This document shows, piece after piece, positions 50,184 through 59,170 of a stretch of DNA of 64,000 nt; the stretch's first letter is position 1; each line of letters begins with the position of its first letter. The stretch is from Phaeobacter sp. J2-8. GTDB lineage: Bacteria; Pseudomonadota; Alphaproteobacteria; Rhodobacterales; Rhodobacteraceae. The notes under the pieces were generated by a model. That model worked only from the letters and a program-made list of their open reading frames with translations, searched no databases and had not been told where the DNA came from. The position numbers were made by a program, and so were the translations under genes. The stretch is from assembly GCF_022867865.1 (NCBI RefSeq), contig NZ_JALIEC010000002.1, forward strand, positions 310,001 through 374,000, in the 5' to 3' direction.

Positions 50184-51122
50184 ATGCCCATCAAGATGCC
50201 TGACGACCTGCCTGCCTTTGACGTGCTTTCGCGCGAGGGCGTGATGGTCATGTCGGAAGGTCAGGCCGCGCATCAGGATATTCGCCCGCTGCGCATCGCG
50301 CTGTTGAACCTGATGCCCAAGAAGATCGCAACCGAAACGCAATTTGCCCGGTTGATTGGGGCCTCGCCGCTACAGATCGAACTGTCGCTTATCCGGATGA
50401 GCGAACATGAATCCAAAACCACCAGCGCCGAGCATATGGAAAATTTCTATCGCCCCTTCCGCGAGGTTCGGGACGAGAAATTCGATGGTCTGATCATCAC
50501 CGGTGCCCCGATCGAACATCTGCCGTTCGAGGATGTGACCTATTGGGATGAATTGTGCGAGGTTTTTGACTGGACACAGACCCATGTCCATTCCACCTTT
50601 GGCGTGTGCTGGGGCGGTATGGCGATGATCAATTATTTCCACGGGGTGCAGAAACATCTGTTGGATGCAAAGGCATTTGGCTGTTTTCGTCATGCCAATC
50701 TGGAGCCTGCATCACCCTATCTTCGCGGCTTTTCCGATGATTGCGTCATCCCCGTCAGCCGCTGGACAGAGATGAAGCAACCGGAAATCGATCATGCCGA
50801 TGGGTTGCGCACCTTGCTGGGCAGCGATCAGGTTGGCCCCTGTCTGGTCGAAGATCGCGCCCACCGCGCGCTTTATATCTTCAACCATTTTGAATATGAC
50901 AGCGCGTCTTTGAAAGACGAATATGACCGCGATGTCGCTGGCGGCACGCCGATCAATGTGCCCGTCAATTATTACCCGGATGATGACGCCTCAAAGAAGC
51001 CGCAGAACCGGTGGCGCAGTCACGCGCATTTGCTCTACGGCAATTGGATCAGCGAGATCTATCTGACAACCCCGTATGACCTTGCCGAAATCGGTAGCAA
51101 GTCCACGGACCTTCGGCGCTGA
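50184..51122 (+). CDS. metA: Homoserine O-acyltransferase (MetA family), predicted acetyl-CoA-specific
   Basis: MetA acylates homoserine to open methionine synthesis. The 312-residue class I amidotransferase-like fold has the nucleophile Cys142 in FGVCWGG, and His235/Glu237 in FNHFEYDS, all at canonical numbering. Residue 111 is Glu (GAPIEHLPF). In MetA family studies Glu at 111 goes with acetyl-CoA use and Gly with succinyl-CoA, so this is probably homoserine O-acetyltransferase although databases often call it succinyltransferase. Only 47 bases separate it from the upstream gene, and no SAM riboswitch fits there. The alpha/beta hydrolase starts one base after its stop. Confidence 0.95.
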   Translation: MPIKMPDDLPAFDVLSREGVMVMSEGQAAHQDIRPLRIALLNLMPKKIATETQFARLIGASPLQIELSLIRMSEHESKTTSAEHMENFYRPFREVRDEKFDGLIITGAPIEHLPFEDVTYWDELCEVFDWTQTHVHSTFGVCWGGMAMINYFHGVQKHLLDAKAFGCFRHANLEPASPYLRGFSDDCVIPVSRWTEMKQPEIDHADGLRTLLGSDQVGPCLVEDRAHRALYIFNHFEYDSASLKDEYDRDVAGGTPINVPVNYYPDDDASKKPQNRWRSHAHLLYGNWISEIYLTTPYDLAEIGSKSTDLRR

Positions 51123-51123
51123 C

Positions 51124-52091
51124 ATGATCCCGCATCTGCCCCTTGCCTTGCTGTGTGTTGCCGCGTTGGCGGGGGGAATTTTCTGATCGACCGCCGGGCC
51201 GATTTTGTCGAGGCCCGGGCAGAAGCGGAATTCGGTCCAACCGGCCGCATTCTGGATGTCGATGGCATAAGCGTGCATGCGCTGGTGCGGGGCGAAGGCC
51301 CGGATCTGGTGATGCTGCACGGGGCATCGGGCAATCTGCGCGACTTTACCTTTGGGTTGATCGAACCGCTCAGCCGGGATTTTCGGGTGATTGCGCTGGA
51401 CCGGCCCGGATTGGGCTGGACCGAACGGCTGCACAGCCATGGCGAAACCCCACAGGAACAGGCGCGGTTGCTGCAAAGGGCCGCCGACAAACTGGGTGTC
51501 AAAAACCCGGTTGTGCTTGGCCATTCCTTTGGCGGGGCGGTGGCGCTGGCCTGGGCCCTGGAACGCCCAGAGGAGACCCGCGCGCTGGTTCTTCTTGGGG
51601 CGGTGTCGAACCCCTGGCCCGGTGGGATCGACACGCTTTACCACGTCAATGCCTCTTGGTTGGGGGGGCGTTTGGTGGTGCCACTGATCACCGCCTTTGC
51701 GCCAAAATCGCGGATTTCCAGCGCGTTGGAGGGTATTTTTGCCCCGCAACAGGTGCCGCCGGGATATGGCGCCCGGATTGGTGCGGGGCTGACGCTGCGC
51801 CGTGACAGCCTGCGCGCCAATGCCAGCCAAATCGCCACCCTGCGGCCCGCCGTGGTGGAAATGTCGGCGCAATACCCCACCCTGACCATGCCAGTGGAAA
51901 TCCTGCACGGCGAAGACGACACCATTGTGCCGCTTGCTGTGCATTCTGAACCGCTCAGCCGTCAGTTGCCCAACGCCAACCTGATCCGCATGCCCGGCGT
52001 CGGCCATATGCCGCATCACGCCGATCCCGACCTTGTGATCGACGCCGTGCATCGCGCCGCCAATAACGCCGGGTTTCGTGAACCCCATTAA
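51124..52091 (+). CDS. Alpha/beta hydrolase with N-terminal signal or membrane segment, frameshifted here
   Basis: The hydrolase domain has the oxyanion [10 protein letters not shown], the nucleophile Ser in [15 protein letters not shown], the acid in HGEDDTIVP and the His in PGVGHMPHH. An ATG one base after metA opens [20 protein letters not shown], a good membrane or signal segment. That frame then stops, and [18 protein letters not shown] continues in the next frame. One base is missing within GGGGGG-AATTTT at 51171-51182. Repaired length is 322 residues. Without the repair only a start near 51153 remains and the membrane segment is lost. The substrate is unknown. Confidence 0.82.
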
Positions 52092-52108
52092 CATTGCAAC
52101 GCCGCGCC

Positions 52109-52152
52109 CAAAGGTCCATATTTACTGAAAAATATGCGAGGCCCCCTTTGGC
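52109..52152. other. Two-part hairpin between the hydrolase and ppk2 genes
   Basis: CATATTT / AAATATG forms an inner stem and CCAAAGG / CCTTTGG an outer stem. It overlaps the region just before the ppk2 start, so it could be a terminator of the metA unit or a leader structure of ppk2. Confidence 0.45.
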
Positions 52153-52159
52153 AAAGACT

Positions 52160-53044
52160 ATGGCACGACCGTTCGACGGCGCAATCAGCACCTATTTCGA
52201 AAAAGACGCCCCGAAAAAGATTCGCGACGCGATCAAACGCGCGGAAAAAGGCGACATTCTGGCCGAGGGCTTTCCCTATGGCGAACGGATGCCGCGCAAG
52301 GCCTATGAAAAAGCGATGTCGGCGTTACAGATCGAATTGGTCAAGCTGCAAGCCTGGGCCAAGGACAGCGGCGCACGGGTTGCCGTGGTGTTCGAAGGCC
52401 GCGATGCATCCGGCAAGGGCGGCACAATCAAACGGTTCCGGGAAAACCTGAACCCCCGTGTGGCGCGCGTCGTGGCCCTGGGCAAACCAACGGACAAGGA
52501 AGCCACGCAATGGTATTTCCAACGCTATATCCAGCATCTGCCGGCGGCAGGTGAAATCGTTCTGTTTGACCGGTCGTGGTACAATCGCGGCGTGGTGGAA
52601 AAGGTGTTTGACTTTTGCACCGATGACCAACGCGAACATTTTTTCAACCAAGTGCCTGATTTCGAAAAAATGCTGGTGGATGAAGGTATTATCCTGGTCA
52701 AGCTTTGGCTGAATGTCGGGCGCGGCGAACAGTTGCGCCGTTTTCTGGCCCGCGAAAACGACCGGTTGAAGCATTGGAAGCTGAGCTGGATTGATGTCGA
52801 GGGGTTGAACCGCTGGGACGCATATACCGCCGCCATCGGCGAAACGCTGGAGCGCAGCCATACCGATGTGGCCCCCTGGACCGTGGTGCGCAGTGACGAC
52901 AAACGACGGGCGCGGATCAACGCCATTCGCAGTGTTCTGGCGGGCATCGACTATGCCAACAAAGACGCCGACGCATTGGGCGAGATTGACCGCCTGATTG
53001 CCGGCGGACCGGATCTGTGGCGCGCCAACGCAACCAATGTCTAA
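52160..53044 (+). CDS. ppk2: Polyphosphate kinase 2 family protein
   Basis: PPK2 enzymes use polyphosphate to phosphorylate NDPs or NMPs, or run in reverse. The 294-residue protein holds Walker A in [16 protein letters not shown], Walker B in [16 protein letters not shown] and a lid arginine stretch [17 protein letters not shown]. It is a one-domain protein. The class (I, II or III) and base preference cannot be set by eye. The start at the ATG at 52160 is preferred. It overlaps the downstream TetR gene by eight bases. Confidence 0.92.
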   Translation: MARPFDGAISTYFEKDAPKKIRDAIKRAEKGDILAEGFPYGERMPRKAYEKAMSALQIELVKLQAWAKDSGARVAVVFEGRDASGKGGTIKRFRENLNPRVARVVALGKPTDKEATQWYFQRYIQHLPAAGEIVLFDRSWYNRGVVEKVFDFCTDDQREHFFNQVPDFEKMLVDEGIILVKLWLNVGRGEQLRRFLARENDRLKHWKLSWIDVEGLNRWDAYTAAIGETLERSHTDVAPWTVVRSDDKRRARINAIRSVLAGIDYANKDADALGEIDRLIAGGPDLWRANATNV

Positions 53045-53654
53045 ACGTGGCTATCATCACGGCAATCTGCGTCAGGCTTTGATTGATGCCGCTCTGCGGC
53101 TGATCGAGGATCGCGGCCCAACCGGTTTCACCCTGTCCGAGGCCGCGAAACAGGCGGGTGTGACCCCGGCTGCCGTTTATCGCCATTTTGAAGGGCGCGA
53201 AGACCTGATCGCGGAATGTGCCCTTCAGGGGTATGAGATCTTTGCCGATGTGATGGATTTCGCCTATTCCGGTGGAAAACCCAGCGCGCTGGCCGCGTTT
53301 GAGGCCACGGGGCGGGCCTATCTGGCCTTTGCGCGCAAGCATCCCGGCCATTACATCGCGATGTTTGAAAGCGGCGTCTCGGTCAATCGCACACCGGATC
53401 TGGCCGCAGCATCGTCGCGGGCACGCGATGTGTTGGAAAAGGCGGCGCTGGGCTTGTCCGAACATATCCCGGCGGACAAACGCCCACCTGCGGCCATGTT
53501 TTCCGCCCATATCTGGGCGCTCAGCCACGGCGTAGTCGAGCTTTTTGCCCGCGGATCCCCCGGCACGCGCAGCCCCTATCCCCCCGAAGATCTGCTGGAA
53601 ACCGGCATTGGCATTTACCTGCGGGGTCTTGGCCTGATCCCGCCTGATACCTAA
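53037..53654 (+). CDS. TetR-family transcriptional regulator
   Basis: A 205-residue regulator with an N-terminal helix-turn-helix ([20 protein letters not shown], then [20 protein letters not shown]) and a WHG-type helical ligand domain. The ligand is unknown. Its start overlaps the ppk2 stop, so it is probably coexpressed with ppk2 and could regulate it. The sulfotransferase gene begins nine bases downstream. Confidence 0.9.
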   Translation: MSKRGYHHGNLRQALIDAALRLIEDRGPTGFTLSEAAKQAGVTPAAVYRHFEGREDLIAECALQGYEIFADVMDFAYSGGKPSALAAFEATGRAYLAFARKHPGHYIAMFESGVSVNRTPDLAAASSRARDVLEKAALGLSEHIPADKRPPAAMFSAHIWALSHGVVELFARGSPGTRSPYPPEDLLETGIGIYLRGLGLIPPDT

Positions 53655-53663
53655 GGGCATACC

Positions 53664-54518
53664 ATGGGCGACAAGACATTTTTTCTGGGCCTCGGCGGGC
53701 AGAAATGCGGATCAAGCTGGATACAGGCCTATCTGAACCGTCAAACAGGCGCGGATTTTGGCCGCCTGGGCGAATATCAGGTCTGGGAAAGCGACCTTGG
53801 CTCGGTCTTTGCCCGCTACCGCGTCGCGGACCCATCAAAGCTGGAGATCCTGCGCGCAGAGGCCAAACGCCGCTTGGGGTTGGCGGAACCCGCCGCCTAT
53901 CTTCGCTGGCGCCTGCAACAGGACCGGCGCCAGTATTTCGCCTATTTCGCCAAACTGCTGAACCAGCCTGACATCACCATGACCGGTGACATCACCCCCA
54001 GCTATGCCGCCCTGCCCGCGCCGCTGCTGGCCAAGATCAAAACCGGGTTTGACGCCACCGGGATCACGGTCAAACCGATCTTTTCCATGCGCGACCCGGT
54101 CGACCGCATTCGATCACATCTGCGGATGGAAATGGAACGCGGCCGGGTGCCGCCACAGGACAACAACGACACGGCCCTGCGGGACTTCTATGCCACAAAC
54201 GAGGCCGCAGCCCGCACCCGATATGATATGACACTGGCGGCACTGGACACCGAATTTTCCCGCGAAAACATGCATATATGCCTGTTTGAGGATCTGTTCA
54301 CACCAACCGGCATCACCGCCTTGGCGCGGTTCGCCGAAGTCCCGGTCGAGGCAGAGGCCGGCGCGCAAAAGGTCAATGCACGCGCCAAGGGATCAGGTGT
54401 GCCAGAGGATCTGACCGCCGAAATCGCCCGCCATTATGCGCCGGTTTACCATGCGGTGGCCACTCGCCTGCCGCAGATCGCGACGCTTTGGCCCTCTGCA
54501 CGTTATGTGTTGGGATAG
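53664..54518 (+). CDS. Sulfotransferase-family protein
   Basis: A 284-residue PAPS-dependent sulfotransferase-like protein. The 5'-phosphosulfate loop is FLGLGGQKCGSSWIQ near the N-terminus, and the 3'-phosphate site is FSMRDPVDRIRSHLRMEME. In marine Rhodobacteraceae such proteins often modify surface glycans or lipids, but the acceptor here is unknown. It ends inside the tail of a convergent glycosyltransferase gene (16 bases shared), a possible functional pairing in a sulfated surface glycan. Confidence 0.85.
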   Translation: MGDKTFFLGLGGQKCGSSWIQAYLNRQTGADFGRLGEYQVWESDLGSVFARYRVADPSKLEILRAEAKRRLGLAEPAAYLRWRLQQDRRQYFAYFAKLLNQPDITMTGDITPSYAALPAPLLAKIKTGFDATGITVKPIFSMRDPVDRIRSHLRMEMERGRVPPQDNNDTALRDFYATNEAAARTRYDMTLAALDTEFSRENMHICLFEDLFTPTGITALARFAEVPVEAEAGAQKVNARAKGSGVPEDLTAEIARHYAPVYHAVATRLPQIATLWPSARYVLG

Positions 54519-55549
54519 GTCATCAAACCGCAGTCCATGAACTGCTGAACATCTTGAAATTTCACCGAATTCTCGTCGAGGAAACGGCCCTGTTCCGCCT
54601 GCATCTTGTCCAGCAGCTCGGCGTAATAGCGATATTTCGCCGCCCCGTTGGCATGGGCACCCCAGGATTGCGCCCGCGCGATCTTGTCGGCGAATTGGGC
54701 GGTAAAGACAAAATGCGCGATGGTCAGCAGAACCGTGTCACTCGGCGGTAAATTCGCGGCATGTGACCCGGTCAGGCGACTTGTATCACTGCGGCATACC
54801 AGCGGCGTTTTGTGGCGCGGGGATTTCTGGAACTGCTGGGCCTTCTTGGCACGCGACGACATGTAGAGCCGCTGCAAGCCCTTGCGCGCGACCTTGGGCG
54901 CCACCCCGAACTGTCCAAACAGCCGCGCCGTTTTGGATTTCCCCTGCAACTGCGGCATTTGTCCCGGGATCAACTGCACCAGGCGTTCTGATTGAAAATA
55001 ACCGTAGGCCTGCAACAATCCCTGGAAACTGTCCGGCATGTCGCCGGACAATCCACTGACATCTGCGGGAAAAAACTCGACCACGGATGCAATGGCCGAT
55101 GTCGCCCCCTGCTGGCGCAATTGATCGACCACATCCGCAACAGATGTCACACCGGGCGGCAGAAACATGAACTCATCCGCATCGACATAAGCGACAAAGG
55201 CGTTGTCAAAAAACAAATGCGGCAAGGCAATTTTGAAATAGCTGCCGGCGCGTTCGACATGCAATTCGCCGTCAGGGTCGCGATACCGCACCTCGTCGCC
55301 AAAAGTCAGCCGCGACTGCATCACGACGCAATCGGGTTGGGCCGACAAATATTCAAACGTGCCATCGTCCGAGGCATCGTCGAAAATCAGAAATTGTTCA
55401 AAGCCGATGGATCGGTAATGGCTTAGAAACGCAGGCAGGAACGCCATTTCGTTTTTCATGGTGGAAAACAACGTCAGGCGGGTCCTGTCGACCTTGCCCT
55501 GCACCACCTTGGCCAATTGGCCGGCATCTTCGATCCGATATTCCGTCAT
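54503..55549 (-). CDS. Family 2-like glycosyltransferase (Glyco_tranf_2_4 type)
   Basis: A 348-residue cytoplasmic protein. The nucleotide-sugar fold starts at LTLFSTMKNEMAFLPAFLSH, with the SDD-type strand LIFDDASDDGTFEYL and the DxD motif in AYVDADEFMFLP. The C-terminal half is basic and may touch the membrane. Such enzymes resemble DUF23/GT92-like and surface-glycan transferases of Rhodobacteraceae. The start MTEYRIED at 55549 is preferred to an ATG ten codons upstream. The donor and acceptor are unknown. Confidence 0.8.
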   Translation of the reverse strand: MTEYRIEDAGQLAKVVQGKVDRTRLTLFSTMKNEMAFLPAFLSHYRSIGFEQFLIFDDASDDGTFEYLSAQPDCVVMQSRLTFGDEVRYRDPDGELHVERAGSYFKIALPHLFFDNAFVAYVDADEFMFLPPGVTSVADVVDQLRQQGATSAIASVVEFFPADVSGLSGDMPDSFQGLLQAYGYFQSERLVQLIPGQMPQLQGKSKTARLFGQFGVAPKVARKGLQRLYMSSRAKKAQQFQKSPRHKTPLVCRSDTSRLTGSHAANLPPSDTVLLTIAHFVFTAQFADKIARAQSWGAHANGAAKYRYYAELLDKMQAEQGRFLDENSVKFQDVQQFMDCGLMTYPNT

Positions 55550-55644
55550 GGCAAAGAAGTCCGTCTTTGTCGCCCGCACGTCAAGCCCTTGCGGACATTC
55601 CTTGCGAAGCGGCCCAAAAGGGCCAATGAGCCCCGCGCCAAATG

Positions 55645-55672
55645 AAAAGGCCGCCCAAGAGAGCGGCCTTTT
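55645..55672 (-). terminator. Terminator of the rplM-rpsI operon
   Basis: A 10-bp stem AAAAGGCCGC / GCGGCCTTTT with an 8-base loop lies about 20 bases after the repaired rpsI stop. T runs occur on both sides. Confidence 0.85.
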
Positions 55673-55693
55673 GCAAAGATCGGTGTGAAACGC

Positions 55694-56180
55694 TTAACGC
55701 TTCGAGAACTGGAAGCTCCGGCGCGCTTTGCGCTTACCGTATTTTTTCCGTTCCACAACGCGCGAGTTCGCGGGTCAGGAAGCCTGCGGCTTTCAATGCG
55801 CCACGCAAGGAGGGATCATAAAGCTGCAGCGCTTTGGAGATACCATGCTTGACCGCACCGGCCTGACCGGACAAACCGCCGCCCTTGACGGTGGCCATCA
55901 CGTCGAACTGGTCTTCGACACCAGCAACGGTGAACGGCTGACGCAGGATCATTTGCAGCACGGGACGGGCGAAATACGCTTTCATTTCGCGACCGTTGAC
56001 CGAAACCTTGCCGGAACCCGGCTTGATCCAGACGCGGGCAACCGCATCTTTACGCTTACCAGTGGCATAGGACCGGCCCAATTCATCACGAACAGGCTCA
56101 CGCGGGGCTTCGATCTCGACCACGGTCTCAACGCCGGCAACGGCGTTCAGGTCTTCGAGAGTGTTGATTTGGTCAGCCAT
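55694..56180 (-). CDS. rpsI: 30S ribosomal protein S9, frameshifted here
   Basis: Most of S9 is plain: [20 protein letters not shown], then [20 protein letters not shown]. After GFLTRD the frame breaks at a TT pair (55767-55768). Removing one base gives [20 protein letters not shown] and the invariant SKR terminus at 55694, 161 residues in all. As read, the protein would lack the C-terminal tail that reaches the ribosomal P site. Since rpsI is essential or nearly so, a sequence error is the likely cause. It overlaps rplM by one base. Confidence 0.96.
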
Positions 56181-56644
56181 TATTTCGCCACCCGGGTGTT
56201 TTTCGAGTTCATGTTTTTCACATCCAGCACTTCGGGGCTTTGCGCCTCATGCGGGTGATCGGTGCCGGCATAGACGCGCAGGTTGGTCATCTGAACGCGG
56301 CTCAGACGGTTGCCCGGCAGCATGCGCTTGACCGCAAGGGTCACGACGCGCTCGGGGTACTTGCCCTCGAGGATCTGCTGCTTGGTGCGCTGCTTGATGC
56401 CGCCCGGATGGCCGGTGTGCCAGTAATGGTTTTCTTCGCGCTTCTTGCCGGTCAGCTGGATCTTGTCAGCATTGATGACGATGACATTGTCACCGCAATC
56501 CATGTGGGGCGTGAACGAAGGCTTGTGCTTGCCGCGCAGGCGGGTGGCGATGATCGAAGCGAGACGGCCAAGAACCACGCCTTCGGCGTCGATCACGATC
56601 CATTTCTTTTCGATATCTGCCGGAGTCGCAGAGAAGGTTTTCAT
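56180..56644 (-). CDS. rplM: 50S ribosomal protein L13
   Basis: L13 is an early-assembly protein of the large subunit. The 154-residue protein has [40 protein letters not shown] and [20 protein letters not shown]. The start [15 protein letters not shown] is the family norm. Its TAA shares a base with the rpsI ATG, the classic rplM-rpsI operon. Confidence 0.97.
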   Translation of the reverse strand: MKTFSATPADIEKKWIVIDAEGVVLGRLASIIATRLRGKHKPSFTPHMDCGDNVIVINADKIQLTGKKREENHYWHTGHPGGIKQRTKQQILEGKYPERVVTLAVKRMLPGNRLSRVQMTNLRVYAGTDHPHEAQSPEVLDVKNMNSKNTRVAK

Positions 56645-56804
56645 ATCGGGTGTACCCTTAGGTCTTGAGTGCGGGCGCGCACAGGTCACGCCACCAAATT
56701 CGATGGCCGGGTTATAAAGGTTGCAAATGCGCAGTCAAGACAGGCTAAGTCGAAATATTTGTTTGTTTACAATATCTTGCAAAATAGGTATCTATTTACC
56801 CCAC

Positions 56805-58201
56805 TTAAACACCGATATTCTCCGGTGGATCGTCCAGCAATCGCCGCAACCGGTCCATTGCGGCCTCAAACGATTGAATTGTGATCTGGGCATTGACCGC
56901 GATGCGCACCGCATGTGGGACACGCGCATCGCGCAGGGCAAAATCTTCGGCGCTGCGAATTCGAAGCCCCTCGGCCTCGGCCGCCTGGCAAAATGCCGCC
57001 GCCCGCCACCCCGTCGGCAGACGCAGCCAGAAGAACGGGATGTTCTCATGCCATGTCAGATCATATCGCCCCAGCGCATTGACCGCCGCACGCACATAGC
57101 GCGCCACCTCTGCCTGAACCGCCCTGGCGGCATCCCGCGTGGCAGGATCGCTCAGCAGGATTTCCACCATTTCCGCCAATGGCCGTGACAGACCGAAAAA
57201 TCCGTTTTCCGCCGCACGCCGCAGCGCATTTCCCCGCGATTTGGGCGCGACGGCAAAGCCGATGCGCAATGCCAGCGTCAAGGATTTCGAGATCGAGGCC
57301 ACATAAAAGCTCTGGGATGGCAGCAACACACGATAGCTGGGCGAACTGGCCTCGCTCAGCCGGTAACATTCGTCTTCAAGGATATCAAAACCACAGCGTT
57401 CAGCCACTGCTGCAATCTCTTTTCGGCGCGCCAACGGCGTGTGCAACACTGTCGGGCTTTGCACCTCTGGCGAGGTACAAAGCAATTGTGCCGAATGCAT
57501 TTGTGCAAGCCGCTCAAGCTCTTGCGGGATCAGCCCATGCGCGTCCATCGGCACCGGCACCACATCGGCGCGCAGCAATTCCGCCGCGCGACGAAAGCCG
57601 GGATAACACAGCTCTTCGACCAGAATGACCGGCCGCCGCCCGCGCAAGACACATTGCATCACCAGCGAAATGCCGTTCTGGCCGCCATGGGTGAGGACCA
57701 CATCATTGGCATGGATCTGCCCCAGATGGCCAGCGTTCACCCAATTTGCCGCCGCCTGTCGCGCCGGTTCATAGGGTTTGGCCGCCGGATAGTTCAGAAA
57801 ATCAACCTCGGCGCTCTCTGCCACCTGTCGCAATGCGCGCCGAATTAGCCCCACCTGCCCGACATCCGGCAGGCTGGGACTGGTCAAAGACACGGTATCC
57901 GAGTTCGGGTGGCATATTGTATCAAGAGCGGCGGAATATTGTTTGCATCCGGCGTCGGCGCAGCCACAAATGTACCCCGCCCGACCTCTGCGGTCAAAAG
58001 CCCCTCATCGGTCAGGACCGAATAGGCCCGCGCCACCGTGCCGGGCGTGATCTGCAAGGCCCAAGCCATCTCGCGCACCGGTGGAATCTTGCCGCCGACG
58101 GGCAACCTGCCGTCTGCAACTTTCTGCCGGATTGCTGCGGCCACGGCCCGATACTTTGGCCCCTCAAACTGCGATACATCATCAACCGAAATTGTACCCA
58201 T
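56805..58201 (-). CDS. MocR/PdxR-type regulator (GntR HTH fused to aminotransferase fold), frameshifted here
   Basis: The N-terminal 70 residues form a GntR winged helix (KYRAVAAAIRQKVADGRLPV, then PGTVARAYSVLTDEGLL), and the following 360 residues an aminotransferase class I domain. That domain has LTHGGQNGISLVMQCVLRGR and the PLP-lysine region in VASISKSLTLALRIGF. One base is missing in the CCC at 57907-57909 (GGG on the plus strand); without repair the two parts would be separate proteins. Repaired length is 465 residues. MocR proteins sense PLP or amino compounds and control vitamin or amine genes. It is divergent from a DUF1127 gene, with ATTGTATC-like repeats between. Confidence 0.88.
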
Positions 58202-58233
58202 CACAATAATTCCATAGACCAAAACCCCGCCGC

Positions 58234-58280
58234 ATTGTATCCCATAGTTACGGCAAATAGCCGTATTGTGTCAATACAAT
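58234..58280. promoter_or_regulatory. Candidate operator repeats between the MocR-type regulator and DUF1127
   Basis: ATTGTATC (58234-58241) and ATTGTGTC (58265-58272) are direct repeats 31 bases apart, and ATACAAT (58274-58280) is inverted to them. MocR regulators often bind direct repeats with this kind of spacing upstream of their own gene. Confidence 0.35.
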
Positions 58281-58296
58281 TGGAAAGGACCCTCTC

Positions 58297-58527
58297 ATGG
58301 CACACCACAACGCATCCTCCGCCCATGGACTCGGCTATCTTGATGGCCGCACCCTGACGCCGTTTACCACGGTGGCGCTGAAGATCGTCGTGGCGATCGC
58401 AAAATGGGAGGCCAACCGCCGAAGCCGCAACCATTTGAAACAACTCAGTGATCATCTTCTCGATGACATTGGCGTCACGCGCGACATGGCCGCGAAAGAG
58501 GTCGTTCGCCCGTTCTGGCGGGGTTAA
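58297..58527 (+). CDS. DUF1127 small protein
   Basis: A 76-residue protein whose last 45 residues match DUF1127 (WEANRRSRNHLKQLSDHLLD, then DIGVTRDMAAKEV). Small DUF1127 proteins in alphaproteobacteria bind RNA or affect phosphate and carbon metabolism; the role of this copy is unknown. It has its own strong terminator and is divergent from the MocR-type regulator. Confidence 0.9.
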   Translation: MAHHNASSAHGLGYLDGRTLTPFTTVALKIVVAIAKWEANRRSRNHLKQLSDHLLDDIGVTRDMAAKEVVRPFWRG

Positions 58528-58556
58528 GATCCCTGACCCTGTCAGACCTCTTCCTT

Positions 58557-58582
58557 GGCCCGGGCTATCCCGGGCCCTTTTT
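58557..58582 (+). terminator. Terminator of the DUF1127 gene
   Basis: An 8-bp perfect stem GGCCCGGG / CCCGGGCC with a 4-base loop is followed by CTTTTT. Confidence 0.9.
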
Positions 58583-58691
58583 CAGTTTGCACTTCCCTAT
58601 TGTCAGGATGGTTCCCATCTGCGCACCTGTCGCAGCCCAAATCCCGGACATGATCCGGGATCTCATGGCCTGACACACCTGCACCCCCAGA

Positions 58692-59114
58692 TCAGCCCCG
58701 GGGCGGGATCGAATAGGTCAGATTGGCCCGCGCCACCGGCGCGCCTGTGCCTTCGGAAAACAACAGGCAATCGACAACGCTTAAACTGCGCCCCAGCTTC
58801 AACACCCGGAATTCGCCCAGCACATCCCCCCCCGCCACGGGTTTGCGCATGAAATCAATCGAACAATTGGTGGTCACCGCCAGCGCCTGCGGTCCGATAC
58901 GCGCCATGGTCGCAACATAGGCCCCGACATCCGCCAGCGAAAACATTGCCGGCCCCGACACCGTGCCACCGGGGCGCAAATGCTGGTCCGACACATGTAG
59001 CCGCATCACCAAAAGATCCGGATCCATCCGGTCGATGGAAAACATGCCCCGCACCTGGGGAAACACCTTATCCAGAAAACTGGCCATCTCTTTGGCATCC
59101 ATTTTGAGCGTCAT
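58692..59114 (-). CDS. PaaI-family (hotdog) thioesterase
   Basis: A 140-residue hotdog-fold protein. VSDQHLRPGGTVSGPAMFSL with DVGAYVATMAR matches the active-site helix region of PaaI/YbgC-like acyl-CoA thioesterases, and CSIDFMRKPVAGGDVLGEF is the second half. The substrate is an acyl-CoA of unknown chain. It is divergent from an enoyl-CoA hydratase gene, which suggests shared acyl-CoA metabolism. Confidence 0.87.
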   Translation of the reverse strand: MTLKMDAKEMASFLDKVFPQVRGMFSIDRMDPDLLVMRLHVSDQHLRPGGTVSGPAMFSLADVGAYVATMARIGPQALAVTTNCSIDFMRKPVAGGDVLGEFRVLKLGRSLSVVDCLLFSEGTGAPVARANLTYSIPPRG

Positions 59115-59170
59115 GCTTTCCTCCGTACAATCCCCCGACTAAGCTGACCTGCAAATGGCAGGAGGGCAAT

